This document shows, one piece after another, positions 46,671 through 61,900 of a stretch of DNA of 64,000 nt (position 1 is the first letter of the stretch; each line of letters begins with the position of its first letter). The DNA lies in contig OX467087.1 of NCBI GenBank assembly GCA_950106755.1, positions 15,256,047 to 15,320,046 on the forward strand, given 5' to 3'. The position numbers and the translations under genes were made by a program. This DNA is from Climacium dendroides (Eukaryota; Streptophyta; Bryopsida; Hypnales; Climaciaceae). Below the pieces are notes generated by a model. It was not told the DNA's origin. It did no database searches and saw only the letters and a program-made list of their open reading frames with translations.

Positions 46671-46990
46671 CTAGAACCAAGGATGCCACGTAGGATCCAT
46701 CATACAGAGACTCTTGGGTTTCAAAGCAGCTTCAACAAGATCAGACACGCCCCGTTGTACTGATTGGGGAGGTTCTGTTGCGTTCTCCTCCTGAAATTCA
46801 AAGAAGAAATTCTTAGTAAACAGCAATTGAAAGTGATAAATCGGACATGCATTCAACAGCTGGTGAAATGGTCACGTTGCCACAAACCTCTTCGGGAAAG
46901 CATTGAGGTGCAATTTTCTGGACGCGATTAATAACTTGATCCACATTCTCAGCCACTTTGCTCTTCAATTCTGCTAAGCTCATTCCCCCA
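46671..46990 (-). other. FATC domain of Tra1
   Basis: Spans the last two exons (to 46888 and 46790-46671). Coding ends SLCMMDPTWHPWF then TAG at 46673-46671. The PTWHPWF ending is the characteristic FATC tail. It is preceded by LAELKSKVAENVDQVINRVQ, the helix leading into FATC. Confidence 0.9.
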
Positions 46991-49900
46991 GCAGCCCCAT
47001 TTGCGGGAGATGCTCCTGGTGGTCTCCTCCAAGACCAAGAGATAAGCTCATCCCTGAAAAACATCGCTAGCTGGTGTTGAACATGCTGATTCTGCAGTAG
47101 AATCAAACAAGTTAATGGTGCAGCCCATCAATAAAATGTAACCTTTGCAAGGACGTTACAAATAAGGAAAAGACACAAAAAGTTACCGAATCCTTAGGTA
47201 TACAAAGGACAGCAAAAGACGAGGGAGGTTTTTTCACGGCTCCTATCTTAAAACTAAAACATGCAAAAAATGACAAGATATCCCTTCCAAGAAGCAATTC
47301 ATCTTACCCCCCGCCCCAACTCCAAAAGAACTAAATTCAATAATTCAGCAATCAAGTGAGGGACAGAAACCTTGGGTGCAACGACGGCCTGTGCTGCGGC
47401 ACACATTGAAGATATAAACAGTCCTTCAACACCAAAGGGGGTGAAAAAAGTCTGCAGGTTTCGGGTCAGTCTAAAAGGAACGGGCTCTGCAAACTCCACC
47501 ATGCCATGCATGTCATAAGCTGCAATCAAACAAGCATACCAACACAAAAATTAGAAACTGATCTCTTCATACGATATATTCAAGAAAACCGAAAAAAAAA
47601 TGCAATGATATAATTATCAATGATAGGCAGTCACGAAAAAAATACAAAGAGATCTGAAATGATGATGCGAAGAGTATGCACTAACTCCACTGACAGGCTG
47701 CGCACGCACAGCTAGCGTCATGGTATATACTTATGAACGAGTTTTCAGAAAGCACTGAGGAATGCATTTGTTAAATCAGTGACAATCTAACGAGGCCTAT
47801 CTAACAGGATGGTCGGACGTTCAGACATCCGGACCATGGACGACGTCCAACAGAAGTACAAAATTCTCCTACTTTCAAAGTAGGCACATTCAACATCGCT
47901 AATCTGACCTTCCAAATGAACTACTACAGAGAAAGCACAGATCGGACTTACCAGGATGGAAATCATTTTGAAAGACCTTGCCCGTGTTCTTCGCGAAAAG
48001 AATTTTGTTGGGTGACCGTCCTCCAATCTGAAGCATATACGACATGAATCCTGACAGCGCTAGTTGAACAGCGAACTGCTTCTTGAAAGTCCAAAGATGG
48101 TTGCAGGTAGGCAGAGTTTTATACATAAATTGAGAAAAGACATTCTCGCTGACAAACTTATTCGTGATTTCGTTATAAGTATGCAGTCTGAGATCGACCA
48201 CAGCTTCAGGGCTGAGCTGCCCAGTGATAGCCTGATTCAATCGCTCTTTGAAGTGAGTGATTGGAAGGTCAGCTTCTCGACCATAACGTGCACAATTGAT
48301 CTCATAAACTTCTCCAAAGGTACTATACATCAGGTCGTCTTCCACCAATCGCACCTGTACAGATTGCCAGATGTCAGGCTAATAGCTACTCAAACTCATA
48401 ACAGTACACAACTTCATCAAGTTACCGACTAACCAGCATCATAAACATAAATGAGAACCACCATTCTAGGAGATAATGGCTTGGAAAAATCATCGTCACT
48501 GTCACAGCGGGTAATCTAAAGAGACCCTAAAATTCTTGTTTACCAAACTATTCAAAAATTTATCGAACGCACTTCCACGGCTTCCATCTAAATTCGCAAG
48601 CTAGAAAAATTGATGACGACTATATTTTGTCCAATGCTAGGCCGGGCCCAGGCACGGTGTCCCGCAGTCAGTAATAAAGTTAGGCTGTCCAAGAATTATT
48701 CTTCGGCAACATAACAAGAATTGAATAAAATGAACACCGTGAGTTAGCATTGATAAGGTACCAATAAACGCCATGTTTTCATCTAATCCCAACAAGGTGA
48801 CAACTACCGACATATGAGGAGCCCATGTCGAGAGCAGCGAAAAGATCAAGCAATGATTCTGGTCAGCGATTGAGAAGCGCATAAATTTGAATGAATTGGG
48901 TCACCATCAAAAGAGATTTAACGCTACGGTGACAAACTCTAGAACGCACAGATATCCAGGTGATCTGAACCACCTGAAATCACTGGTTGAAAGTTAAAAC
49001 ACTGACGAACCTGAGGCCAAACGGGAATAATGATTGGAGTGTTGAAGGCAAGATGGCGCCGCCGAGACTCTTTATGCTTGTCAAGCAAGCGGTTAAGCAC
49101 TCTGAAGAGCTGCACCATCCGCTCATCACTGCGTGCACTTGGGGTCAACGAAGTCTGCACCAGAAAGTGTTTTTGCGAGGCATCATTACCCACCAACGTA
49201 AGTCTCCGATGGCTGCTGCCATGGCGCCGAACAATTGGGACATCCGCGCCAATCCGGTCCAGCTTCACTGTATGGTCAGGGGCAACCTCCTGAGGGACAA
49301 ATCAAGGAATCATGAACATGAACGTCAATTGTTTTGGTCAAATCCCGAAATATGCCCCGAAATATACCGTCAAACGCTTCATTATATTCAAGAACGGAGC
49401 AGAGGTCGATAGCTCTTGGCTATACAGGTTGTCATAACAACTCAGACCATCAAGAACATTCTGAGAATGCAACGCACGACCTAGAAAAGGGCAATCGTTG
49501 AAAATTACCTGATCATTGAAATATTGACCAGGGACTTCAATGTCCAGCACATGAAATTCTCGTAATTGGCGACTTTCCTCTTCCAACTTCAGTACTGCTG
49601 GTAATCTATCCTCCACATTGCTCTGAAAAAGAAGCACAAACTTGTTTCAGCACATGACAAATTCTCTAAACTATCTAAGTCAATAATATATCCTGCTGGT
49701 TAGAGTATCATTCTAGAGCCAAGACCAGCGAGACTTGGTCATGATTTAAGCACTGAAAAACATCAAGCAATCGAGGCCTTACTTGCAGAACTCCTTTCCA
49801 GGTCTTCAGCTTTTCGGTTAACTCAGCCAGGGTTGCAGGAAATGTGCTTGCACTTTCAGGGTCGAGGTCCCTTTCAAATTCCCGCTTGTACTCATTGACA

Positions 49901-52900
49901 AAATCGACGTGCTTGGTGATAGTGTCTACTGAAAAACATGCCCGACAAACTCCAGCTAATTCCTTCTTCAAGGATTGAGGAACCTCTGCTGTAGTAGCTG
50001 TAGGGTACTTGTAACATCGATGCAATAGAGCATGAACTACCGCCAACAGTCGTTCCTCTGGAAGTGGAACAAATCGTGCACCTATCTCTGTCAACATTAC
50101 CTGTGACAAGACCATCAAGTCAATACTGCAGGTCATCATAGATCCAAACATACAACTACAGAGATACTTCATAAAGAAATAGGAACGGGTTGAATAATAG
50201 AATTGTCACAATTAAGAAATGAATCTCCTTAGTTATCAGTACTTGACTTGCAAAAACAAGACGCTACCTCAAGCTCATTTGCTAAATTCGTATGCTTTGT
50301 CCTCAAAGCCTCCATAATATCCTTGGCAGCTTCAAATGCTCCAAGTGCCAGTGATGGTCCAGTCGGACTACTTGGCCATGTGGCACTGCTCAACCTGCGC
50401 AATGTTTGAGGTTCCCCTGGCAGTGATGCTCCCGATACATTCGAGCCAGAAGGCATGCTATCTCCACCAGAACTACCCCTCTCTGTTTCTTGTCCGGTGA
50501 TCGAAGATGTTTCAGTGCCACTTTGCAAAGCCGCAGATCCCCCTTGGTTCCCCTGATCCATTCACAACAAATGCAGACAGTTAACTAAATTGAATTTAAC
50601 TTCAAAATAGTAGATTCAGGAATAGGATTCAGAATTAAGCAATTCCTTTGCAAAGTAGACATTTACGAACATCGAGATCCTAAACAGTGTAGGGTGTTCC
50701 AAGGCAGAAGAGCCCAAATCATCTTCAGCTATCCCCAAAACTAAATTCATTAGTCCAAGATTATTACCTGATTCCCCGGTGGCATCTGGTTGCCAGGAGA
50801 GGTATCACTATTATTATTTGCTGGTGATGCAGCGACGTCAGATGAATTTGCAAAATTTGATACAGTAGATGAAGCCATCTGAGTTTGGGAACGATTTGGA
50901 GCACTCCTCAGCATCTCCGATTTCCCAGCGATGTCACGACGCTCCAGTAAATATGTGCGAAGCCAATAATACAAAGCCTGGCACAGTTGAGAAAAATAAA
51001 TTAGATTCAATAAACTATTTGTGCGATAGCCTTGAATAGCTATATGTAGCTGAGAACGTATCGCACTAAAGTTATCATGTAAAGAAGATTTGAGATTATA
51101 CAAAAAGACTATCTCTTAAACGTCGCTAGACCAGAATAGAAACTTCGAATCCCCTCGGCATGACACGATAATATCCACTCTTTACTCGAAATCAATTGTG
51201 GGAAAGCCCGGGTCAGGACTATGGTAGCAGTGGGATCTGCAAATTTTGACTCACTAGAATAATCCCAGTCATAAAAATAAAAAAAATACTATAGCTCTGT
51301 GAAGTGGTCTTCCTTATGGACTTTGCAGAACGATTGAGGAGAGAACAAGCCTGAGCAGGAGAGAACTAAATTAGTGGTTTCCACGCTTTCAGAACATTTC
51401 AGAGAAGGTTGAGGTCAGGGAAGACTTCTTTACAGCAGTGTTGAGGTCAGACCTGAGGAAAGACTGCCGCAAGCTTGAGTATAACGTTCTTGCAGCTTGC
51501 TGCCTCAGGCCTCTGTAGGGACAGCAGCAGTTGGGGAATCCAAGCAAGCCAAACCCATTGAGGGATAGAGTCACAGTACTTATCAAAAGCCTTGCTCACT
51601 GCACCTGTCTGATTATCGAAACTCAGCAAAAAAAGCACTCTAGCTAAGTGGTTACGCCCGTGCTTGCTACCGTACTTGATGCCTTGTAGAAAGCAGCTCA
51701 CGGCATACTCAAGCCACACATCTTCATTAGTGTCCTTGTAAACCTACACAACCACAGAGGCCTCTCAACTCAACAAAATACAAATAAGACGCAGATATAT
51801 ATTAACGTCAATAATATAATAATTGTCTATAGTGAAATCCTATTGACCAGAAATCCATATTAACAGAGCAAGAAGCAATTTCCGTTACATATATCACAGT
51901 GAACTGTACTCATCCAACATGTGGCATGACACACTCCAACACGCAGTTAACTAGAGGCGATGTGTAGCTTATTGCAAATAAAAAAGAAACCTGATCACAG
52001 TGATTTCCCCAGCTAATCCACCCCTTGGGAAGATGCTTGTATAGAGAAATTGCAGTGGAGTATGCTTGATTTGCAAGTTCCATGTCGTTAGTCTTTTGCA
52101 AAAAGTCTCCCTTCAGTCGAAAAATCTCTGCTTTATGCTGCAGAGGGAAGTATTCCAAGTTCGTTGTGTTTATGAGACTCAATCCACTCGCTAACTCTCC
52201 CTTCATTTCTAGATAAGCCTTCGCCTGCTCCCGAATTTTGACGAACGCTTCCTACACAATCAACACACAATAGACCCATCCAAAATTAAGAAAATATCAA
52301 ACGAATTTGCGAGAAAGAGATATACCTCATTTCAGGTCTGAGCTCACAAAGAGAAACTCTCACCTGCACCTCCATCGTAAGAAACCCATACATCTTGTTC
52401 AGCACAGTAACGCAAACTTCATAGAGCCCTTGCCTACGGGCCACATAAGCAAGCTTGTTTACGCTCCATGCCTTATCGCGGAAACCCAGTTGATGCAATT
52501 GGGGATTTGTCTCTGAAAAGCCCTTAAAAGCATTGATCACTGTGTTATACATGTGATTACGCCACTGAAGCAGGTCCATCCAAACCGTCAGTTCATCCCA
52601 TTCGTTAGGTGTCCGTAAACGCCAAGTTTCTAAAATATCCTTCAAGTCCACATAAGCACCAGCAGGACCCTGCACAAAATAATCGAAATCCTGAGAAGTT
52701 GAATATAGAATGATTTAACAATTTACGCAAACCGCGCAACCACATCCAAGAAAATATTTCAACAGTTAGAGCTACACTCCTTTCTTTGAGCACTAATACC
52801 AATTTAGGTAACAGGTGCAGAATATTTTCAAGAAATGAATTAAACATCATCATCAGAACTCAAAATGACAGACCTACATATCTCAGGCCTGGTATGTCTC

Positions 52901-55900
52901 ACCTGTATTCCTGTCATCTGCCCGGATCCTTGAGGTTGGGTTTTATTACCATTTCCGATCTCAAGAAGCACCCGTGCTGATTCCTGAAGTTCTACCAGCT
53001 GCTGGAACTGCTGCAAAAGAGGAATATGAGACTGTACAGCCATTTCTGGTAACTGCCACCACTCGTGAAGTGCCAACTCAACCCCTTGTCCAACCCGACC
53101 ATCAGCCTCAGTCACACTGGCTAAACTACCTTCATTAAGAGCCGCATATGCCTGTACCATGCGAAACTTGGGTGATTCATCAACTTGCGCCTTAGGCAAG
53201 ACAGTGTCCTTTAGTAAGGTCCAGTCTGGAACTTTAATAAGAGTGTCTAGCAGAATGTCATAGTTTTCAACACTTCGACCAAAGTCTACCAATATTTCCC
53301 ACTGATTGAGACGTTTCGCACAAGCAACCCACTGTTCCTCCCAGAGACACATTTCAGCCTTTGAAACCACTCCAGTGTTGTATGAGCCCTGTATACCAAA
53401 TACGATAAAATGAATAAAGATTATCTAGTTCATCAGAATGACAACGAAAAAGATCATATCATACACAATCGACTTCAGGTAAATCTAAAAAAATGCGTAC
53501 AAGGAACTGGAATGCGGCCGTAAACGTTTCACCTGTGTTGCCTTGTTCATAGCATTGTAGAAAACATCCTGAGCTCGTTGCCATAAGCCATGTTGTAGCA
53601 ATGAAAGGCCAGCTCTTGTATCAGCAGTAATCGTCCGTCGCTTCCACAATCCATATCTAACATCTTCTTCATTCAGCATGCGGTAAAGTTCTGCTAATGC
53701 GTCAAAACAACGTGTTTCCTACAAAGCATTCAGATCGATCTCATCAGTTACTAGCGAAAAGTTTTTTGCATGCACTAAACTGGGCACGCCAAAGAGCATT
53801 CCCACACAAGCCTCTGAAGTGAGGAAACAAGATGCTACTGTCATCTTCAGGCATCTACTTAAACAATAAAAATGCGCATTACAACGAAATGATTACGAGA
53901 GAAAACAGCTACGGCGTATGCCGTTCTTTCTATGTGTTTCAGCGCCTACCTGAGGAAACAGCATCACATGGCTCTCGAGTAAAGAGATTGCAATATGCCA
54001 GGCATTATAAGTCTTCCCCAGAAACTTAATCAATTCACTGGGTATTTTGGGCTGTGGTTGACTAAGGGACAGGCCCTCCAGCAAGGCCTGGACCACATTT
54101 GGTCGCTTATCCAGTTGCTTATTGTGATAGTCCTTCGACAGCAAAGTTATCATTGGTTTAGCAAGCATAACCTGCTCCTCTTTCTGAAGTGTAGCCCAGA
54201 CAATAGGGAACACCAACACCCACATGTGATAAGCAACATGAGCATCTGTATGTGCAAGTTCTCTTAGCGGCATCACGAGGTCAGCAACCTGGACAAACAG
54301 AAACAGGTCGTCAGCCTTGTCATAAGGACTGGTGCCGTCTGTATTCTATATGAGATTATGGGACCCTGAGTCGCACACCCCAAATAACCCATTGAATTGT
54401 GTTAAAGATGAGAACTACAAGCTAACTATACATATCCACGAGAAAGGATGCTAGCACTAGCATATGCAATGTCATAGCTCTGCAAAAACCTACCTACCTA
54501 TACGGATACACATATGTGAGGAAAGCTACTGAGGACGTAAATCTGTCTTACATTTCAAACCCAAATATCTCCAAGCTCTCACCAACATCTACACTAAAGT
54601 TCGTTATCAAAACACACAACGTAACATCTCTTTAAATATACAAATTTGAAACAAATGAGTAGACAAACCTGAAGTTTGCTGACTTCATTTAAAAATCTCG
54701 CATGCTTGTTAACAATACCCATGAACGTAGCCGTTGCTCCATCGGGTTCATCAGGTGGATCAGATACCTGCTGTTGCATTCCAGCTCGTTCTGGAACTCC
54801 TCCAGAAGCCATCAACGGAGGAACCTGCAACACATAAACGTCTACGCTTGAAGAAATCTCAAAATAAAGGGCTAGAGGAATATTTCACATTTCATAAAAA
54901 AAAAGACACATCTTCACAGTAAATTTCAAATTGCTCATTAAGCTCAGTTTTTAGTAAAGAAAGGCCGAGCTATCTATCAGCAGAAAATTCATTATGTAGC
55001 AAGTTCACCTAGTTTCATTGTTAATTCTAACTATTAGAACCTGACCTGTGCAGAATTAGGAGCCAGTGTGATGGGTTCATGTTCTACTAGTATGGCAAGT
55101 AACAGATCAAGACTCTGTTTGAGCCAGAACACATCGCTTAGGGCCTCCCACTCTTGTGTTTGAATAATATATTGCAAACGAGTAAACAAGGTTTTGCTGA
55201 TGGAGTCGTGATAAAGAGTGAAAAACTTTTGTCGCATCTCAGGGTCTCGAGAACGTAGTCCCAGCATAAACTGTCGCTCAACCTTCTGGAAAACTTCTTG
55301 CCTGACCGACAGGTTATACCTACAAGGACAATCAAGCGTCCATCATTAAGGAGCACATAAGACAGCACCTCAAAATTGAATCTCCATTAAAGATCAAATA
55401 ACAATGTGAGACAAAGAACACAAGAAGCTGACGAAAAATAACATGAACTTAATGGGCCTCCAGGTTTCCGCAGTCGTGACGGATCACAGTTAGAATCCCA
55501 AAACGTATGACTGGTGGCTGGCTTACTTAGTTGTATCTGAACACAGCCGGTGCAGTAATTTGAGGTACATCTGATCCCATTCCTCTAAAACGGCTGGAGT
55601 CATACCAGAGCAATCAACTTGGGCCAAATGCTTCATGAAGGCTACCACATCTTTGATTACCAGGGGAGCTGTAGAGACCACCTGACTTGACCCCTTGAAG
55701 TCATGTTCCACCCAATCTCTCACCAGTTCCAAAATCGCAAGTAGTACCCCGGTATCAGTACCCTTCTCCCCGAGAACAGTCTGAAGTGTCTGACAAAACG
55801 ACTTTTTACTATCTGGCAAAAATAAAACTCTTTCACTAATGAGTTTCAAGAGCGTTTTCAGGTTATTAACAGATAGAGCAAGGTCCGCCGACCCACGTCC

Positions 55901-58900
55901 TGTTTGGTTCGGAATATCGGCCTCTGGCCTGTGCCCGCCCTGCTAAACAAAGCAAGAGAAACTATTTGTGTGAGAAGGAGGGAATTGAAACTACATTCCC
56001 AAGACCGAAGGCGGAACAGCCTGTAATCGCTCTCAATACCAGAATTCAAGCACAAGAATAAAAACAAGACACTATTCTACATAAATTCAGAAATTTTGCT
56101 GCCCAGAAGAGCACTTAAGGATTTCTACCTGACGTGCAATTTGGGCAGATGTTGTGGCCATTTCTCGTGCAAGACGGTGAAACACTCGCACTAGATACGA
56201 CATAAGCTTATCGACGTACTGCTTGTTCCCAGCTACAAGTGTCTTTAATATGTTGAGCGTAAAACTGATCAAAACATTCAAAACTGAAGCCTCAAGAGGC
56301 GGTTGTGTTTGATTGGCAGTCACAGTTGTCAACTGCTTCTGGATAAGTTCCTCAACCTTCTGATGCAGAAGTTTAACATCCTGATGGATGTCGGGGGCAT
56401 CTACTGGAAATGCCTCAAAAACCATTTTCAGCAAGACACAGAGCGAATTACCAATCTCCTGTAACTTGCAATTAAAAGAGGGCTCCAGCACCTGCACAAG
56501 GTAGACAACCTCGAGAAAATCAATTGCTTTGAAAGTGCCTTAAATGACCGGCATTTGAGTTAGCAATGTAAAGGATTCTCTTCTAAACTTTACCCTTCGT
56601 ACCTGGATAATATGATGAACATTATTACGGATGAATAGATGTGGCTGTTTTTCCACTGCCTTGTTCATGACATCTAATCCTTGGGCAAGTGCCGTGGCTG
56701 GATCTTTGCTTTGCCCAGCTGGCTGTTGTGCAGACAATATTTTCTCTAAATAGTTGAATTTCACATTTGCATGCGGCCAAACCTCAAGTGCTTGAGTCAA
56801 AAGTTCTAGTGCTTGCTTGTACATAGCCTGTGTCTCTTTGTCCTTGGGTTCGGTAACCAACGCCACCTGCACAAAATAGAGGTATCCACAATCAAGCTGC
56901 GACCCTAAGCATGCAGCATCTCGATGCATGACACAGTTCATCATTGAAGAAGGTCATAACCACAAAAATCATAACAGAAAACAAGTTCCAAATTAACGCT
57001 GAAAACCCAGAAACCTTGTCAACAACTAGACCCCTCGATACTGATTTAATAACAGTCTAACCATAAAAGGTGTAGCTGAGTCACCCGTATCAAGAAGTTT
57101 ATAATCATCTCCTCCATTGCAGCATTCGGTTTAAACTCCTCGTCAGCCTGCCCCATGGAACCAGGAGTTCCAATGTTGGGTATAGAGCTCGTGGGACCTG
57201 TTGGCAGGTTGGGAGACATCCCCGCAAGAGCAGGCAATCCAGACTCTGGTTTTATTCGTTTATTTGTCTCATCTCCAACAGCAGCTAACCCTGCAGCGTC
57301 TGGCGTTCGTTTAGTTCCAGTACTACCTGCTGCACTTGCTTCTACAGGATTCTGACCATCTGCGCCAACGGACTTACTCTGCCCATCTCCATCTGTAGAG
57401 CTTCCTTTGGCTTCCGTCTGCCTCCGCTTCTCCCACATCACAACCAAACCAGCAAGATCAATGGCAAGACGGCGATTTTCTGGTGGAGTGTTCTGTGGCA
57501 AACCCAATCTGCTAAGTGAATTAACCATCTGAGGAACAAATTGCGCACGACAATTGTAGAATAGATCGGCGTGCCGGACCAAAAGCTGGAAGATATGTAT
57601 AAGGTTCGGCACTGAATGTCCTTCTTCCACTAGAATCTTCTTGGTATAGCGAATCCAGATGGGTATCTTATTTTCACCCAGTGGGAGACGGCGTGGAAGA
57701 GCAGGCATTAAAATATCAAGTGCTTGCTTGACCAGAACACGGTTCTCAGGTTGGCATGTTCGCAAGAGGGCAACAAATACCTGGCATACAGACCAAATTG
57801 ACATAACATGAGTAGGGAAATTGAAAGTTCTATCCTCCGAACACTCCCAAAGCAGTGACCCTATACAAAACACCAAAGGGAAATGTGAGGTCAATATTCA
57901 CGAACCTGCAAAATTATCTTTTCCGGTGCTTGGTATGCCTCCAAAAACTGGCATACATTCACAAATGCCCATTGCTTGCTCGCACTTTCCTCCCGCTTCA
58001 GATGATTCCAGCCAAACTTGATAAGCTCCTTCCGATGGTGAACAAGATCGTTTGGAAGATGCTTCAGCAAAAGAGTAGCTAATTGGAGCAACTCAATTCG
58101 CAAAGATTCATCATAATCAGCACTAACTTCCTCTGGGGGATCTAGAAGTTTTTCAATGATGGTCTTGATAATAGTTGGGTCTACAACATCCCAACTCTGA
58201 TTTTGTTGGAAGGAATGAGTAAGCATAGGCAAAATGAGCATCTGCATAGCTACCACCAGGACATCTTGAGGAAGTCGTTTAGTCTGAAAAAGGTCTAGAA
58301 AGCAAAGCAGTACGGCCTTCTTCTCCTGTGGCGAGTATCCTTCCCCAACCTAGATGTCGCGATCACAAATCAAGATTGTAGGTGTGTTAATATATGCAAG
58401 CTCCATCCCAAGCAATACGCGAAAGAACAGTAGGGCATAATCGTGATTTCCACAAGAAATTTAAAGTAGTTCAACTCTACAAAAACATTGATCTTCCTAT
58501 TGACTATCGCATAATCCAGGAAAATTAAGACACAAGTCCACTTGCACATCCCAAAGTGCCAAGGAACTTACCTCAACCATGTAGAATTCTTTCAAAAAGG
58601 TGTAGTCAATTCGTGTCTGCACTAAGAAGATGGATAGCATCTCAAAGAGAACGTTGACCTCCGATTTATCATGCCTCAGATAATTCAAAAAACACTTCAC
58701 CAAACGCTTACTTTCCTTTACCTGTTCATGTTTGCACAATTCCACAACCTCAGAAAACAAACTCTAGTATCAAAGAAAAGGTCAAGGCAAAAACCCCACA
58801 CCAAAACATCAAGTATGCCTTCCACCAATTTCGTGAAGCACTGTACAAATCCACCAACGCCCTCCTACAACCTCCAAAAGAGCCAATTCTCATCAACTTC

Positions 58901-61900
58901 AGAGCGCCACTTTCCCTTTAACCAATAAAAAAACTGTACATTTAGGAAGACACAGGGTGCGGAAACTTGCCTGATTCAGACTCAGGCCCTGTTCATTAAC
59001 TAAGCGCGCTTGGCGGGCAGGCGACTGCCAAAGCCTCACCAAAGCATCAAACACAGCACGATTTTGAAATAACCAATCCGGGGAAAGTTTAACCAATGCA
59101 GATACCAGGGCCACTCCTTGAAACTGGGCTTCTGCTGTCGCCTGGATACCACCTGTTCCTGCAGTACCAGCTCCAGCTTCTGCCCCACCAGCCGGAATTA
59201 CAGGAGCTGAACTTTCCTCAGCAGGAGCTGGGAAGGCGCTCTGAATAATTTTAGTAGGAGAACGAGCAAGCTCCTCACGTAATTGCTGTCCCGCTTCTGA
59301 TTGGATGATATCCATGAACCTGGTCAATCAAGAAAAAATCAGTTGCTGTATAGTTCCAGGGTGGAGGATAATCTACCGTAATGTTCAGAGTCTATATCGA
59401 AGACGTAGCAAACACTAACAGCAGGTGTAAATACAGACAAAATGAGGAATGCATCCCCACTCAAATAGAATTGCAGAAGGTCAAAAACAAGTCACAACCG
59501 CAAGTTATACATATTATCAGATGGACATCAACTCAAATCCAAAAGATGCTTACCGTCGAAACACAGTTGCTTGAGTGAGGCGGTTGAGGAAATAATCTAC
59601 AGCGTCAGGAGCATAACGATTGAGAAACTTAGTGAGTGGCAGACGATACGGGCTATTCAATTCACTGTAAACCTGACTTGGAGGAAGAGCAGCCTCCAAT
59701 TGCATAGTTAAAGTCACCAGCTGGTCCAAGAACTTGCCAGCAGCAGCTGGAAGCAGGTGGAAAAGTTCAATTATTGCTGCAAGCCCCGCAACAAATTAAA
59801 GACAAGTTAATCCATTGGTATCTTTCCAGCTATTGAACCTCATCTCCAAAGTATTAATTTCCGGCTTGTCTCCCTTACGTAACAATCAATCATTTCCAGA
59901 GAGATACAACTAAGTAATCATTGACCAAGCAATACAGTGATAAACAAAATAATGGTAACAACAGTCCGCTTGGATACAAGAAATCGACGATAGAGAAAAT
60001 ACTAACGCCAATACCTCCAGCAATTTTGGGTTCCTCCCCAGCCTTCCAAGATTTTTGTGATTGAGAGAGTTTCTCAGGTTCCAGCCACTTCTTCAGATGT
60101 TCCATTAGTTTTTCACCAAGAGTAACATTGAACCAATTAGAGAGAAGCTCGAGTAAACGAGCTAAACCCTGTAACAGTGGCATTGTCAAGTTCTTGTGAT
60201 GTGCCAAGTTCACAAGAATGGGCCGAAGGCTACTCTGGAGCAACTCTTTTGGCATTTTCTGTTGTTGAATGACCTGTGAACACCAATATATTTCAGAACC
60301 TCAACAACACTTCAGCAGCATAATATAAACTATTGATCTGTAGACATATTTTCGACAAAGCTATGTAGGCCAAGAATTCAGATATTACATCAAAGCAATG
60401 AATTAAAACTAATAACCCCCAAGAGTCCTGGCGTCCACCTTAGGAGTTAAATGAATGATACTCAATTCAAGAAATCCTTCATTTGGTAGACTTATATAGG
60501 GATACATATTGGACGTGTAGAAATGAATTCCAGTAATTCCAATCAGTATAAGCAACTACAAGACTAAGTGAAATTAGCAAACGAAAACTGCTCTTAGATC
60601 AAGTGAGATGGGTTAAAAGATGCACCTGACGGAGACCCTCCTTGGCAACAGCAACAATTTCAGGTGTGCGGCAAGTCAATGACTTAAAAAACATTGCAAT
60701 GATTCGTGACCTCAAGTCTGCATGGCTCTGAGTCTTAAAGTCTGCCCACGCCATTGCAGTACACAGAAGCTCTATACAAACAGTTCGTAGTTTCGTCAAT
60801 GTGGCAGCCATCTTGGGATTCATGAACTTGCCATTAAGAACTGATTCATCAGCTTCTGCGATCTGCAAAGACTCCTGAAGAATGCTGATAAGTTCAGTTC
60901 TCATCTTCAACAGTGGTGGCCGTAAGGCAAGACAAAAATTCAGCGCCATCACAGTGCCAACCTGTAACGAAGAAATCATTTCCATTAATGAATGACGCCC
61001 GCAAAGGTTAAAACATTTTACATATCAGTCGTGCCCGTCTAGAAATCTGAGAAATCGCTCGAGAGTTGACTGAAAATATAAGACACAACTTCTACGCATA
61101 TTCACAAATTGGGGTTCAAATAATTTTTAAGAATAAAAACATGATTCAAAAGTTATTAGTGCTTATACATGCAAAGTCAACACTACATAAATAATTATGT
61201 CCAAAGAGACAGCGTCATCATTCTTCTCAGGCATGGGGTCAGAGACTAATGGAGCATTAAGCAGCAACTGGAAGGGAGGACAGAAATTCTTACTTGTTGT
61301 TCAGCATGCTTGCTTCGAAGAGGCCTTATGACCAACGGCTGTAGTAGTGGATGATATAGGGGTTCCAGTAACTCTGAAACCTCACTACCTGTTCGACTGG
61401 CCAACAGAGCAAGGCACGACTGTACATTTTTTCGAACTATGTAACTTGCGTTCGAATTAAAAAGTTCCCCAGCAAGTACCTCTACAACCCCTTGAAAGCT
61501 TACTCTCCGTGTCTCACTGTTATTCTCTTCCACATTGTTCACAACGCGCAGAACTTGATTTAGAACTTGACTTGCCTCTTCTTGCTCAGCATTAGCATGC
61601 GAAGGCAACCTTTTCAAAACGTATATCAGTGCCCGCACAGCCCGAACCTGTCATAAGTATGGAAGATACGATTCCAAATATCAACATTTCGTGAGATTTG
61701 ACCGAATTTCTACTGCACGAAAAGACATGCGACAAAATGCTCAGCGCAACGATGTTAAGTAAGAACATACCTGAAACTGGCATAACATCTCCACAGTGGC
61801 CTTTCCAACTAACGCTCCAAGACCCATAACACCCCCCATCTGCGCTTGCCAAGTACTTCCATAGCAACAGTGCAAGAGACGAGGAAGAAGTTGCTCAAAA

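Noticed and set aside
53719..53949. Extra Tra1 exon between 53949 and 53719
   Set aside because: A frame is open there, but joining 53950 directly to 53718 gives VMLFPQ-ETRCFDALAEL, the expected continuous family sequence with good GT-AG sites. It is an intron.
60006..60014. Alternative donor GGC|GTTAGT for the Tra1 exon at 60015
   Set aside because: It would break phase with the next exon. The upstream donor GGAG|GTATTG gives the family-like KIAGAIIELFHLLP.
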